A stretch of 64,000 bases of DNA from Terriglobia bacterium (GTDB taxonomy: Bacteria > Acidobacteriota > Terriglobia > Acidiferrales > UBA7541). This document shows positions 45,272 through 55,016 of the stretch, piece after piece. The translations under genes were made by a program, and so were the position numbers. Location of the stretch: the NCBI GenBank assembly GCA_020073705.1, contig JAIQES010000001.1, forward strand, positions 1 to 64,000. Reading direction: 5' to 3'. Within the stretch, counting starts at the first letter, position 1; each line of letters begins with the position of its first letter. The notes below the pieces were generated by a model. The model saw nothing but the letters and a program-made list of their open reading frames with translations. It did no database searches and had not been told where the DNA came from.

Positions 45272-45334
45272 TGAAGTAAGGATGCTCTGTGGTGCGGGGC
45301 CAGTGACCTTGATGCTCTTTGAGCAGACGACTAA

Positions 45335-45772
45335 ATGCTACGGGGAAACATACCGGCAAAAGTGGACGAGAAGGGCCGTCTCAAGATTCCCGCGGCTTTT
45401 CTCGAAGAACTCAAAGGCTATGGAGAGCAGTTCTACGTCACCAGCGAAACCGGTGACTATGCTCGGATTTTCCCAATGAAAATTTGGGAAGAGCTCGAGA
45501 GCAAGCTTTCCAGGCTCTCGTCGCACAACCGGACCAAGCAGAAGTTCCTGACCTGGACAAACTATTACGGCCAGGCAGTGGGGATGGATGGGCAGGGAAG
45601 AGTTCTGATCCCGCCGGTGCTTCGGGAAGCTGCTCTGATGAAAGGCGACGTGGACGTGATGGGACACCTGACGTACCTGGAAGTTTGGAACCACGCCCGG
45701 TCGCTCGAGAACCTGAAGAAGAGCCAGATCACGGATGAAGACCTGAAGACGCTGGACGATCTGGGCATCTAA
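45335..45772 (+). CDS. mraZ: Transcriptional regulator MraZ
   Basis: 145 residues with two AbrB-like/SpoVT swapped-hairpin repeats: GNIPAKVDEKGRLKIPAAF and GQAVGMDGQGRVLIPPVLRE, each with the DxxGR motif. The ring-forming DNA-binding protein controls the dcw operon through the upstream boxes. It is the first gene of the cluster; the start lacks a strong Shine-Dalgarno sequence. Confidence 0.96.
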   Translation: MLRGNIPAKVDEKGRLKIPAAFLEELKGYGEQFYVTSETGDYARIFPMKIWEELESKLSRLSSHNRTKQKFLTWTNYYGQAVGMDGQGRVLIPPVLREAALMKGDVDVMGHLTYLEVWNHARSLENLKKSQITDEDLKTLDDLGI

Positions 45773-45773
45773 T

Positions 45774-46697
45774 TTGAACGCGCAACATACGCCGGTGCTC
45801 GTCGAAGAGGCGATGCACTGGCTGGCGATAAAGCCTGGTGGACTCTATGTAGACGCCACCGTGGGGCTCGGGGGACACGCAGTCGAAATCGTTCGGCGGC
45901 TCGGGGTCGGGGGGCAGTTTGTGGGCTTGGATCGCGACGCGGCAGCGCTGGAAATTGCGCGCGGCAGGCTGGCAGAGTTCGGGGATAAGGTGACTTTAGT
46001 GCACGCCAACTTCTCACAGATCGGCGAGATTTTCGCGGAGCGAAGGCTTCCGCCCGCCGACGGCGTGCTGGCGGACCTGGGCGTATCGAGCATGCAACTG
46101 GATTTGAGCGAGCGCGGCTTTTCATTCCGCGCGCGCGGGCCGCTTGATATGCGCATGGACCGCGACATGGCGGAAACAGCAGAAGATATTGTGAACACGG
46201 TGGAAGAAAAAGCACTCGCCGACCTGCTCTATCAGCTCGGGGAAGAGCGGGATTCACGCAGAATCGCCAGGACAATCGTTCGTGCGCGTCCCATTCGGGA
46301 TACCGAACACCTGGCAACGGTTGTGGCAGGGGCCCGAAAAGTAAGGGGAAGGCAGAAGCTGCATCCCGCGACAAAAACGTTTCTGGCGCTGCGGATTGCG
46401 GTGAATCGAGAGATGGAGGAACTCGGGCAGTTTCTTTCTAGGGTTCCTGCCACACTATCTCCTGGCGGCCGGTGGGTGATGCTCAGCTACCACTCACTGG
46501 AAGACCGCCCGATCAAGCAGTGCTTTCAGCGTCTGGCCCGGGAAGGCACGCTGAAGATTTTGACGAAAAAAGTGATTCGAGCTTCTGACGCGGAAATTGC
46601 GGCCAATCCGCGCGCGCGCAGCGCAAAAATGCGCGTTGCCGAAAAGAGGGGCCCCGACCAGCACGGGGCGCCGCATGAGAAAGAGTGGCTGCAATGA
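45774..46697 (+). CDS. rsmH: 16S rRNA (cytosine-1402 N4) methyltransferase RsmH
   Basis: 307 residues. HTPVLVEEAMHWL opens the protein, with the SAM site YVDATVGLGGHAVEIVRRLG and the family motifs ADLGVSSMQLDLSERGFSFR and LSYHSLEDRPIKQCFQ. It methylates C1402 in the ribosomal P site. It starts at TTG, one base after the mraZ stop, and ends overlapping ftsL (ATGA). Confidence 0.97.
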   Translation: MNAQHTPVLVEEAMHWLAIKPGGLYVDATVGLGGHAVEIVRRLGVGGQFVGLDRDAAALEIARGRLAEFGDKVTLVHANFSQIGEIFAERRLPPADGVLADLGVSSMQLDLSERGFSFRARGPLDMRMDRDMAETAEDIVNTVEEKALADLLYQLGEERDSRRIARTIVRARPIRDTEHLATVVAGARKVRGRQKLHPATKTFLALRIAVNREMEELGQFLSRVPATLSPGGRWVMLSYHSLEDRPIKQCFQRLAREGTLKILTKKVIRASDAEIAANPRARSAKMRVAEKRGPDQHGAPHEKEWLQ

Positions 46698-47086
46698 CCG
46701 AGTTTTTTACCGTTAAACAGATTGATAACTCGCGCCTGGTGCGGCCGAAGGCGCCGAACCGCATGCGCGAATGCGCGCGTCTGGTTTCACTGGGCGGATT
46801 GATCGCGCTGTGCGCGCTGCTGTACGCTTGGCAACACTTCGAGACGATACAATTGCGCTACCATCTCGAAACGCTTCGCAGCGAGCGTTCCCAGGCCTCG
46901 GAACTCAATCAGGAACTCAGATTGGAAGTGGCGGGCCTGCGCGCGCCCGGACGCATCGACGTCATCGCGCGGCGTCAGCTTGGTTTAACTGCGCCCGTGC
47001 CCGGCCAAGTGGCTCCGATGGACCTGCCGCCCAGCGCGGTTTTGGCGGAAGCGCGCCCGGCCGGTATGGCGCCAGCGCAGCAATAA
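46694..47086 (+). CDS. ftsL: Cell-division protein FtsL-like
   Basis: 130 residues. One membrane helix (LVSLGGLIALCALLYAWQHF, ~residues 30-50) is followed by a coiled coil (HLETLRSERSQASELNQELR) and a short tail. Size, position between rsmH and ftsI, and topology identify FtsL, a bitopic divisome scaffold that works with FtsB and FtsQ. The ATG overlaps the rsmH stop by four bases. The Pro/Ala-rich C-terminus is a little longer than usual. Confidence 0.85.
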   Translation: MTEFFTVKQIDNSRLVRPKAPNRMRECARLVSLGGLIALCALLYAWQHFETIQLRYHLETLRSERSQASELNQELRLEVAGLRAPGRIDVIARRQLGLTAPVPGQVAPMDLPPSAVLAEARPAGMAPAQQ

Positions 47087-47205
47087 ACTTCTAGAGGCGG
47101 CGTTCCTTCGCGCTGCCGGCGGCTCGAAAGATGAATCGGAGCCGAACGGTGACATGAACGCGCCTGAGCCAGATGACCTTTTGAACCGGAGTCCCCGGCA
47201 AAAAT

Positions 47206-49272
47206 ATGGATGTGCGCAGTTCCCGGACCCGATTACTGATAGTGGCCGCCCTGACGACGGTCTGGACCGGGGCGGCGTTGGGACGTTTGGCCTACCTGCA
47301 ACTTTTCCGCTACAGCGAATATTATTCACGCGCGCAACATCAGCAGCAAGTGATTGTCGAAGTCGGCGCCCGGCGCGCCGAAATTTTTGACCGCAACCTG
47401 AACCCTCTGGCCATGAGCGTGCCGGTAGATTCCTGTTTCGCGGTTCCGTCGGAGATTGCCGATCCCGACATGGTCGCGCGACTGCTCGGCAAGGTTCTGG
47501 AAGTTCCCCCCGAAGAGATCGCCACGCGTCTGGCCGCGTCGCACTCCTTTGCCTGGATTGCGCGCAAGCTGCCGCCGGACAAGGCGGAGCGGATCGCGGC
47601 GATGAATCTGCGCGGGATTTATTTCCAGCGCGAAGGCGCGCGCTTCTATCCCAAGCGGGAACTCGCGGCGCATGTCCTGGGCTACGTGGACATCGACGAT
47701 AGGGGTCTGGGTGGCGTCGAGTACTCGCTGGACAGCCATATTCGCAGCAAGCCCGGCAAGATGTTGATCCTTGCTGATGCCCACCGCCGCTGGTACGACT
47801 CGAGCGACAAAGCGCCGGACACAGGCGCCAGCGTCATTCTCACGATCGACGAAAAGATACAATACATCGCGGAAAAGGAACTCGCGCAGGCCATCCAAGA
47901 CACGCAGGCGAAGTCGGGCACCGTCGTCGTTGAGAACCCGAATACAGGCGCACTGCTGGCGGTTGCCAACTGGCCCACATTCAATCCGAACGCCGCTAAG
48001 GACAGCAATCCCGAGTCGCGCATCAATCGGGCCGTGAGCGCGCTCTATGAGCCTGGGTCGGTCTTCAAGATCGTCACATTATCGGCGGCGATCGATCAGG
48101 GCATTACGAATGCGGACGAGCTGATTGATTGTCAGAATGGCGCCATTTACATCGCCGGACATCGTATTCGCGACCATAAGGCCTATGGAATGCTTACTGT
48201 CGCGCAAGTGCTGTCGAATTCGAGCGATGTCGGCGCCATTAAGATCGGCTTGCGCCTTGGCGCGCCCAAGTTCTACGATTACATTCGCGCCTTCGGGTTC
48301 GGCCAACCCACCGGAGTCGACCTGCCCGGCGAAAGCCGCGGGATGCTTCGCCGCGTGGAAAACTGGACGCCCGTTTCGGTCGGCTCGATTTCCATGGGTC
48401 AAGAAATCGGCGTAACGCCGCTGCAGTTGATCACGGCCATGTCGGTAATGGCCAATGGCGGGCTGTTCGTCCGGCCACACGTCGTCCGCGCACTACGCCG
48501 CGGCGCACAGACGGTCGAACCGCCGCAACCGCAGCCCCGCCGCGTGATCCGCCAGACCACTGCCGCGACGATGCGGAGCATGCTCGAGGGTGTCGTGCTC
48601 AACGGCACGGGCAAGCATGCACAGCTCGACGGGTATACCTCGGCGGGAAAGACGGGCACCGCGCAGAAATTCGACATTGCCACGGGGCACTATTTTGCGC
48701 ACCAGTTGATCGCTTCCTTCGTCGGCTTCGCGCCGATCAACAATCCCGCCGTGACGATACTGGTGACGCTCGATTCCGCCATCGGCGCGCATGAAGGCGG
48801 TCAGATCGCCGCGCCTGCATTTAAGCGCATCGCGCAGCAGATCCTGGCATACATGGACGTGCCGCACGATATTCCTGTTCCGGCCAATACTCTGCGAGCG
48901 AGCCGCCAGCATCATAATTATCAGGATCTGGCCGATGTGACTGACTTCGATCCGGCACAAGTCGATATGAATATGGCCGTCGAAGATCCTGCTCCTGTGG
49001 CGCCCCAACCTGCCCCTGGAGCGGCAGCCCCGACCGTTGAATTGGCGGAAGGGGAAGGAATCCCCGTTCCACAGCTTCAGGGCTGGACGGTGCGTGAAGT
49101 CACCGAGAAATGTATGAAGCTGGGGTTGAGCCCCGTGTTGGTGGGTACCGGGATTGCAGTGGAACAGTCTCCGGCGCCCAGTGCCATGATTCGACGCGGC
49201 AGCCGCATCACCGTGCGGTTTGCGCGCGACGCTTCTCTGGTGACCGCGGCGGCCCGGAGGAGGGTCAGGTGA
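47206..49272 (+). CDS. ftsI: Class B penicillin-binding protein FtsI (PBP3/SpoVD type) with PASTA domain
   Basis: 688 residues: membrane anchor (~10-30), dimerisation/pedestal domain (~55-200), transpeptidase (~210-565) and a C-terminal PASTA domain (~625-685). Active-site motifs are SVFK (Ser285, Lys288) and KTGT (482-485). The second motif, normally SxN, reads S-S-D (339-341). The enzyme cross-links septal peptidoglycan with FtsW. PASTA domains on FtsI are common outside Proteobacteria. The gap of 119 bp after ftsL contains no gene, and the gene ends overlapping murE (GTGA). Confidence 0.95.
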   Translation: MDVRSSRTRLLIVAALTTVWTGAALGRLAYLQLFRYSEYYSRAQHQQQVIVEVGARRAEIFDRNLNPLAMSVPVDSCFAVPSEIADPDMVARLLGKVLEVPPEEIATRLAASHSFAWIARKLPPDKAERIAAMNLRGIYFQREGARFYPKRELAAHVLGYVDIDDRGLGGVEYSLDSHIRSKPGKMLILADAHRRWYDSSDKAPDTGASVILTIDEKIQYIAEKELAQAIQDTQAKSGTVVVENPNTGALLAVANWPTFNPNAAKDSNPESRINRAVSALYEPGSVFKIVTLSAAIDQGITNADELIDCQNGAIYIAGHRIRDHKAYGMLTVAQVLSNSSDVGAIKIGLRLGAPKFYDYIRAFGFGQPTGVDLPGESRGMLRRVENWTPVSVGSISMGQEIGVTPLQLITAMSVMANGGLFVRPHVVRALRRGAQTVEPPQPQPRRVIRQTTAATMRSMLEGVVLNGTGKHAQLDGYTSAGKTGTAQKFDIATGHYFAHQLIASFVGFAPINNPAVTILVTLDSAIGAHEGGQIAAPAFKRIAQQILAYMDVPHDIPVPANTLRASRQHHNYQDLADVTDFDPAQVDMNMAVEDPAPVAPQPAPGAAAPTVELAEGEGIPVPQLQGWTVREVTEKCMKLGLSPVLVGTGIAVEQSPAPSAMIRRGSRITVRFARDASLVTAAARRRVR

Positions 49273-50828
49273 GTGTGAAGGCGGTGAGCGTGGCGGAACA
49301 CAGCGAAAGCGCGGCGCAGAAGAACACGCCCGGCGCGGTGCGTGGTCCCATTCGGCTTGCGAAATTGCTGCGCGGCATCGAAGTGAAAGGGGCAACAGCG
49401 CATGGCGATCTGGAGATCGCCCAACTCGCCTACGACAGCCGCAAAGCGAATCCGGGCACGTTGTTTGTTGCCATCCGCGGAGAGAAAACCGACGGGAATA
49501 AGTTTGTCACGGATGCCATTGCGCGGGGAGCAATCGCGGTCGCCAGCGAGCAGCCGAGTCCCGAGACGCTTCCCGCAAAAATTGCGTGGATCGAAGTCCC
49601 GGATGCGCGCAAGGCGCTGGCTGCCGCCGCAGCAAACTATTTTGGACATCCCGCCGAGATCCTGAAGCTTATAGGCGTGACCGGGACCAACGGCAAGACG
49701 ACGACGGCCTACCTGGTGGACTCGATTCTTCGTACGGCGGGCTGTGAAGTCGGCCTTTTTGGCACGATTGCGTATCGCTTGGTGCGCGAAACGCGCCCTG
49801 CGACCACCACCACTCCGGAATCGCTCGACCTGCAAAGCTTTCTGGCGGACGTGGTTCGCGCCGGAGGCACGCACGCGGTTCTCGAAGCCAGTTCGCACGC
49901 GCTCACGATGGACCGTTTGTGGGGATGTCCGTTTGCGGTGGCGATTTTCACCAATCTCACCCGTGACCATCTCGATTACCACAAGACCTTTGACGATTAT
50001 TTTGCCGCGAAGCGGCGCCTGTTCGAAGGCACCGGCGCGGCGGCGCCGGCTGCAGGCGTCATCAATCGCGACGATGCGTATGGCAAGCAGTTGGCCGGTC
50101 TCGCTTCGCGAACGCTGACCTACGGTCTTGAACCCGGTGCGGACATCACGACTCGCAAGCCGGCACTTTCCTCTTCCGGCATCGAATTTACGGCCGAAAC
50201 CCCGATCGGAAAAATCGAAGTCCGGTCGCGCCTGGTGGGGCGAATCAACGTCTATAATATTCTTGCCGCCATTGGCGTCGGTGTGGCGCTGAACCTTTCG
50301 CCAGAAGTCACCGCCGCGGGAATTGCACAGCTTTCCTCCGTGCCGGGCCGCTTCGAGCGCATCGATCTTGGCCAGCCGTTTCTGGTGGTCGTGGATTACG
50401 CGCATACCGACGATGCGCTGGGCAACCTGTTGTCCACTGCGAAGGAGCTCAATCCCGCTGGCCGCATCATTACGCTATTCGGTTGCGGCGGCGACCGGGA
50501 CCGCGCCAAACGTCCATTGATGGGAGAGGCGGCGGGGCGTTCGAGCGACGTCGTCGTGCTGACTTCGGACAATCCGCGCAGCGAGGACCCGCTGCTGATC
50601 ATCAACGACGCCATTGTCGGTGTGCAACGCACCAAGGCGAAGTTCGTGGTGGAGCCGGACCGCGAACGCGCCATCGAGATCGCGCTCGATCAGGCGCGTC
50701 CCGGTGACATCGTGCTGCTGGCGGGCAAAGGGCATGAGACGTCTCAGGTTCTTCGCGACCGCATCATTGATTTTGACGACCGCGAAATGGCGCGGCGTAT
50801 ACTCCGCCAGCGCGGCTACGGGGAATGA
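49269..50828 (+). CDS. murE: UDP-MurNAc-L-Ala-D-Glu:meso-diaminopimelate ligase MurE
   Basis: 519 residues. ATP site GVTGTNGKTTTAYLVDSIL, central motif TNLTRDHLDYH, and C-terminal DNPRSEDP, the motif that marks meso-DAP rather than lysine specificity. It adds the third residue of the peptidoglycan stem peptide. A ~25-residue N-terminal extension precedes the conserved start. Translation begins at GTG 49269 overlapping the ftsI stop; a GTG two codons on is also possible. Confidence 0.97.
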   Translation: MSVKAVSVAEHSESAAQKNTPGAVRGPIRLAKLLRGIEVKGATAHGDLEIAQLAYDSRKANPGTLFVAIRGEKTDGNKFVTDAIARGAIAVASEQPSPETLPAKIAWIEVPDARKALAAAAANYFGHPAEILKLIGVTGTNGKTTTAYLVDSILRTAGCEVGLFGTIAYRLVRETRPATTTTPESLDLQSFLADVVRAGGTHAVLEASSHALTMDRLWGCPFAVAIFTNLTRDHLDYHKTFDDYFAAKRRLFEGTGAAAPAAGVINRDDAYGKQLAGLASRTLTYGLEPGADITTRKPALSSSGIEFTAETPIGKIEVRSRLVGRINVYNILAAIGVGVALNLSPEVTAAGIAQLSSVPGRFERIDLGQPFLVVVDYAHTDDALGNLLSTAKELNPAGRIITLFGCGGDRDRAKRPLMGEAAGRSSDVVVLTSDNPRSEDPLLIINDAIVGVQRTKAKFVVEPDRERAIEIALDQARPGDIVLLAGKGHETSQVLRDRIIDFDDREMARRILRQRGYGE

Positions 50829-51022
50829 CGGCTTTCGCCGCTCGCGAGGAACGCTCGCGGCTTGTCATGAACGGTTGTGCTGAGGCCGCACGCAGGCGCG
50901 CTCGCCGTGAACGAGGAATCGCGCAACTTCTGGTGCGCGGCAGGGAACGTACTCTTTGCAAGTAAGGGACGCTGCTCCAAGGGTGACCCGAGACCGGTGA
51001 GACCCAGCCCCTTGAGGACGCT
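50829..51022 (+). other. Structured 194-bp murE-murF spacer
   Basis: This is the longest gap inside the otherwise tightly packed cluster, and it has no coding frame. It can fold into several small hairpins: CGCGAG-GAACG-CTCGCG at about 50844-50860, CGCGCA...TGCGCG further on, and CAAGGG (50978-50983) with CCCTTG (51009-51014). The last stem lies right beside the murF ribosome site GAGGA. It could be an internal regulatory leader or promoter region; no known riboswitch was recognised. Confidence 0.4.
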
Positions 51023-52480
51023 ATGCAGTGGACGGTTGAAGAAGTGGCTCGCGCTCTGGGTGTTACGCCGCCCGGAGGCGTCGGCGCCTTGGCCCGGCTG
51101 GCCGGTGTCTCGATTGATTCTCGGACCGTGGCTGGCGGCGAGCTGTTCGTCGCCATACATGGACCGCGTCACGATGGACACAATTTCGTCGGGCCGGCCC
51201 TGGATGCCGGCGCAATGGCGGCCGTCGTGGTGCAGGAGCGCGTGGGGGAATTCGCGGAACCAGTTCGCTCCAGACTGTTCGTTGTTGAGGACACACTCGC
51301 TGCGCTCCAAGAACTCGCGCGGGCCGTTCGAACGCGATGGGGGCGCCGCCTGGCAGCGATCACCGGCTCGGCAGGGAAAACCACAACGAAGGAAATTCTG
51401 GCGGCGCTGCTGGCCGCGCGGTTCCGCGTACTGAAATCCGAGGGCAACCTGAATAACGAGTATGGTCTGCCGCTGCAATTGCTGCGTCTCGATGACTCGG
51501 ATGAAGCGGCCGTGGTGGAACTTGGCATGTCCCATGCGGGAGAGTTGCGGCGTCTGGCGGAGATTGCGCGTCCGGATGTGGGCGTGGTCACGCGGGTCGC
51601 GCCGGTGCATCTGGAATTTTTCGCATCGGTGGATGAAATTGCACTGGCCAAACGGGAACTGATCGAAGGATTGGCGGGACGCGACAGCGTCGCCGTTCTG
51701 AATGCCGACGATCCGCGTGTGGCACGCTTCGCCGAGGTTGCATCCGGACGCGTCGTGACGTTTGGTTTTGCAAGCCATGCAGATTTTCGCGCGGAAAACA
51801 TGGATGACCGCGGAACTGACGGCAACGAGTTTGACTTCGTAGGACCCGCAGGCCGCGCGCGGCTGACGCTGCCACTTGCAGGGCGCCATAACATTTCCAA
51901 TGCGCTCGCGGCGCTGGCGGCAGCGAGCGTCTGGGGTGTGGGCGCTGCCGAAGCGAAGGAGGTGTTTCCTCGTCTGGAGCCGGCAGGCATGCGCGGCCGC
52001 GTGTTGTGCTACGACGCGGGCTTTTCCGTGATCAACGATTGCTACAACTCGAATCCCGTGGCGCTTGCGGCGATGATTGAACTGCTCGCGCACACACCTG
52101 TCTCCGGACGGCGCATTCTCGCCGCAGGCGAAATGCTCGAACTCGGGCCCGCCTCCCCGGAACTCCACCGCGAGGCTGGACACGCGGCCGCGAAGATTGG
52201 AAAGCTCGACTGGATCATCGGTGTGCAGGGCGATGGGGAAAGCCTTGTTCGCGGTGCAATCGAAGCCGGCCATCCGGCCGCATGTGCAAAATTTCTCGGA
52301 TCGTCCGCGGAGGCGGCTGGATTCATTGGGGGTCTGGTGGCGCCGGGGGACCTCCTGCTGGTGAAAGGCTCGCGTGGGGTGAAGATGGAGCGCATCGTCG
52401 AAGCGCTCGATGCCCGCTTTACACGGTCAAACGCCGCGCCAGCGGCCGCCACGCGCGGCGCATCCAAGGAGCGCGGCTGA
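51023..52480 (+). CDS. murF: UDP-MurNAc-tripeptide:D-Ala-D-Ala ligase MurF
   Basis: 485 residues: N-terminal substrate domain ([16 protein letters not shown]), ATPase [20 protein letters not shown], central [12 protein letters not shown] and [17 protein letters not shown], and C-terminal [15 protein letters not shown]. It completes the stem pentapeptide. Start ATG 51023 follows GAGGA at five bases. It is one base from mraY. Its D-Ala-D-Ala substrate must come from a ddl gene elsewhere, as none is present in this cluster. Confidence 0.97.
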   Translation: MQWTVEEVARALGVTPPGGVGALARLAGVSIDSRTVAGGELFVAIHGPRHDGHNFVGPALDAGAMAAVVVQERVGEFAEPVRSRLFVVEDTLAALQELARAVRTRWGRRLAAITGSAGKTTTKEILAALLAARFRVLKSEGNLNNEYGLPLQLLRLDDSDEAAVVELGMSHAGELRRLAEIARPDVGVVTRVAPVHLEFFASVDEIALAKRELIEGLAGRDSVAVLNADDPRVARFAEVASGRVVTFGFASHADFRAENMDDRGTDGNEFDFVGPAGRARLTLPLAGRHNISNALAALAAASVWGVGAAEAKEVFPRLEPAGMRGRVLCYDAGFSVINDCYNSNPVALAAMIELLAHTPVSGRRILAAGEMLELGPASPELHREAGHAAAKIGKLDWIIGVQGDGESLVRGAIEAGHPAACAKFLGSSAEAAGFIGGLVAPGDLLLVKGSRGVKMERIVEALDARFTRSNAAPAAATRGASKERG

Positions 52481-52481
52481 G

Positions 52482-53615
52482 ATGCTTTTCTACCTTTTCT
52501 ATCACGTGCTGCAGCGTTACTTCCACGCGCTCAATGTCTTCCGCTACATCACTGTGCGCACCGCGCTGGCGAGCCTCACGGCGCTGCTGCTTGCGCTGGT
52601 GCTCGGCCCATGGGTCATCCGGCAACTGCGCGAGTTGCAGATCGGCCAGTTCATCCGGGAAGAGGGGCCGAAAAGCCATCACGCGAAAGCCGGTACGCCG
52701 ACGATGGGTGGCGTGTTGATTGTGAGTTCGACGGTTATCCCCACCCTGCTCTGGGGGGATCTCGAGAACGTGTACGTGTGGCTCGCGGTGTTCACAATTC
52801 TTGTATTCGGAGCGATCGGATTTGCCGACGACTACAGCAAGGTGGTAAAGCGGCGAAATCTGGGCCTGAGTGGCAGGCGCAAATTTTCTTTGCAAACTCT
52901 GGCGAGTATTGCTGTCGCGATCACTCTGCTCACACTGACTGCGACCGGCACGTACTCGACACAGTTGAGCGTTCCGTTCTTCAAGAACTTTCATCCGGAC
53001 CTGGTGATTCATTCGCTGCTCGCGCGCCCTTACCTTTGGCCAGTGGCCTACCTGCCGTTCCTGATTTTCGTTGCGACGGTCATCGTGGGGTCTTCGAATG
53101 CGGTGAACCTTACCGACGGTCTGGACGGGCTTGCGATTGGGTGCGTGGTCGTTGCCGCGGGCGCGCTCACGGTTCTTACTTACGTCACCAGCCATGCGCG
53201 TATCTCGGCGTATCTTGACCTGCAGCATCTTCCTCAGGTGGGTGAACTCACGATTTTTTGCGGAGCGCTGGTGGGTTCCGCCCTCGGATTTCTCTGGTAC
53301 AACGCGCATCCCGCTGAAGTATTCATGGGAGACGTCGGGTCGCTCGCGCTCGGCGGCTCGATCGGGATGGTAGCGGTTGCCATCAAGCAGGAAATCCTGC
53401 TGTTTTTCGTCGGCGGTGTTTTCGTGCTGGAAGCGCTTTCGGTGATTCTGCAGGTGGCGTCCTTCCGTCTGACCGGAAAACGTATCTTTCGCATGTCCCC
53501 GCTGCATCACCATTTCGAGCTGGCTGGATGGAGCGAATCGAAAATCATTGTGCGATTCTGGATCGCGGCGCTGGTCTTTGCGCTGTTTTCGCTGACGACG
53601 CTGAAATTAAGGTGA
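52482..53615 (+). CDS. mraY: Phospho-MurNAc-pentapeptide translocase MraY
   Basis: 377 residues, about ten helices. Signatures: [16 protein letters not shown], the catalytic [33 protein letters not shown], and [12 protein letters not shown] with [12 protein letters not shown] near the end. It makes lipid I from UDP-MurNAc-pentapeptide and undecaprenyl phosphate at the inner membrane. The start has AAGGAG upstream and follows the murF stop by one base. Confidence 0.98.
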   Translation: MLFYLFYHVLQRYFHALNVFRYITVRTALASLTALLLALVLGPWVIRQLRELQIGQFIREEGPKSHHAKAGTPTMGGVLIVSSTVIPTLLWGDLENVYVWLAVFTILVFGAIGFADDYSKVVKRRNLGLSGRRKFSLQTLASIAVAITLLTLTATGTYSTQLSVPFFKNFHPDLVIHSLLARPYLWPVAYLPFLIFVATVIVGSSNAVNLTDGLDGLAIGCVVVAAGALTVLTYVTSHARISAYLDLQHLPQVGELTIFCGALVGSALGFLWYNAHPAEVFMGDVGSLALGGSIGMVAVAIKQEILLFFVGGVFVLEALSVILQVASFRLTGKRIFRMSPLHHHFELAGWSESKIIVRFWIAALVFALFSLTTLKLR

Positions 53616-53619
53616 AGAG

Positions 53620-55014
53620 TTGAAGCCGGGAATCGAACTTGCGGGCAAGCACGTGCTGGTCGTCGGACTGGCCCGCACAGGCATTGCCACGGCGCTATTT
53701 TGCGCCGCACGCGGAGCGCATGTCACCGCTACGGAAGAGCGTTCCGAATCGCAAATTGCCGAAACTGCCGCAAAGCTGCGGGCCGCGGGCATCGCTCTCG
53801 AACTGGGTGGTCACCAGAGCCCGACTTTTGTCCTGCAGGATCTGATCGTACCCAGCCCCGGCGTGCCGCTGATGATGCCCGCGCTTGCCTCCGCGCGCGC
53901 AATCGGGATACCTGTGTGGAGCGAGATGGAACTGGCATGGCGCTTTCTCCGAGGCCGCCTGGTGTGCATCACGGGTTCGAATGGCAAGACCACGACGACG
54001 TCGCTGGTGGGCCAAATTCTGGAAACCGCAGGGCTGCCCGTGCAGGTCGCCGGAAACATCGGCACGCCGCTCATCTCGCGCGTGGATGTTTCCAGCGACG
54101 CGGGCTTCACGGTGGTCGAAGCCAGCAGCTTCCAACTCGAATCGATCGCCGCCTTCCGTCCGGACATCGCCGTGCTGCTCAATCTCACTCCGGATCACCT
54201 CGATCGTCACGGGTCGTTCGAAGAGTACAGCCGCGCCAAAGCGCGCATATTCGAAAATCAAGCCGAAGGCGATGCCGCCGTCCTGAACGCGGACGATGCG
54301 GTGGCGCCGCAGTATGCCCCCTCAGGCCCGCAGGTCTTCTGGTTCAGCCGGCAAAGACGGGTTGACAGCGGCTGCTTTCTCCGTGGGGACGAAATTGTTT
54401 TCCGGCGTGACGGCTCCGAAACAATTCTCTTCCACCGCGCAGACATCGGCCTCCGCGGCGATCACAACGTCGAAAACGTTCTTGCCGCGGCGGCAGCGGC
54501 GACACTGGCGGGCGTCGAGCCTGCGGCGATCGCGGAGGGCGTGCGCAGCTTTGCGGGAGTGGAGCATCGCATTGAGTTCGTCGCCGCGATTTCCGGCGTG
54601 GAATATTTCAATGATTCGAAGGCCACGAACGTCGACGCCACTCTCAAGGCGCTCGACGCATTTTCGGGCAACCTGCTGGTGATCCTGGGCGGCAAGGACA
54701 AAGGCAGCGACTACGCGATTCTTCGCACGGGGTTGCGGCAGCACGCGCGTATGGTGCTGTTAATCGGCGCTGCCGCCGGCAAGATCGAGGCGCAACTGGG
54801 CGGCGTCGTTCCCGTCGAGCGAGCGGGCACGATGGAGCGAGCCGTTGAACTCGCCGCGGAACACGCACGGCCCGGCGACACCGTTTTGCTGGCCCCTGCG
54901 TGCGCGAGCTTCGACCAGTTTGAGAGTTACGAACACCGCGGACGTGTCTTCAAGCAGCTCGTCCGCGGTCTCGCTGAAAGACACGCGGCGGACGAACCCG
55001 CGCGGAGGGCCTGA
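53620..55014 (+). CDS. murD: UDP-MurNAc-L-Ala:D-glutamate ligase MurD
   Basis: 464 residues: N-terminal Rossmann GKHVLVVGLARTGIATALFC, ATP site CITGSNGKTTTTSLVGQILE, LNLTPDHLDRHGSFEEY, and C-terminal NDSKATNVDATLKALDAF. It adds D-Glu to UDP-MurNAc-L-Ala in the cytosol. It starts at TTG 53620 just after the mraY stop, with AGGTGAAGAG as an overlapping ribosome site. Confidence 0.97.
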   Translation: MKPGIELAGKHVLVVGLARTGIATALFCAARGAHVTATEERSESQIAETAAKLRAAGIALELGGHQSPTFVLQDLIVPSPGVPLMMPALASARAIGIPVWSEMELAWRFLRGRLVCITGSNGKTTTTSLVGQILETAGLPVQVAGNIGTPLISRVDVSSDAGFTVVEASSFQLESIAAFRPDIAVLLNLTPDHLDRHGSFEEYSRAKARIFENQAEGDAAVLNADDAVAPQYAPSGPQVFWFSRQRRVDSGCFLRGDEIVFRRDGSETILFHRADIGLRGDHNVENVLAAAAAATLAGVEPAAIAEGVRSFAGVEHRIEFVAAISGVEYFNDSKATNVDATLKALDAFSGNLLVILGGKDKGSDYAILRTGLRQHARMVLLIGAAAGKIEAQLGGVVPVERAGTMERAVELAAEHARPGDTVLLAPACASFDQFESYEHRGRVFKQLVRGLAERHAADEPARRA

Positions 55015-55016
55015 CT

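Noticed and set aside
49077-50405. 442-codon minus-strand frame opposite ftsI/murE
   Set aside because: Shadow of murE; low-plausibility composition rich in Arg and His.
50816-52273. 485-codon minus-strand frame opposite murF
   Set aside because: Shadow of murF; no family features.
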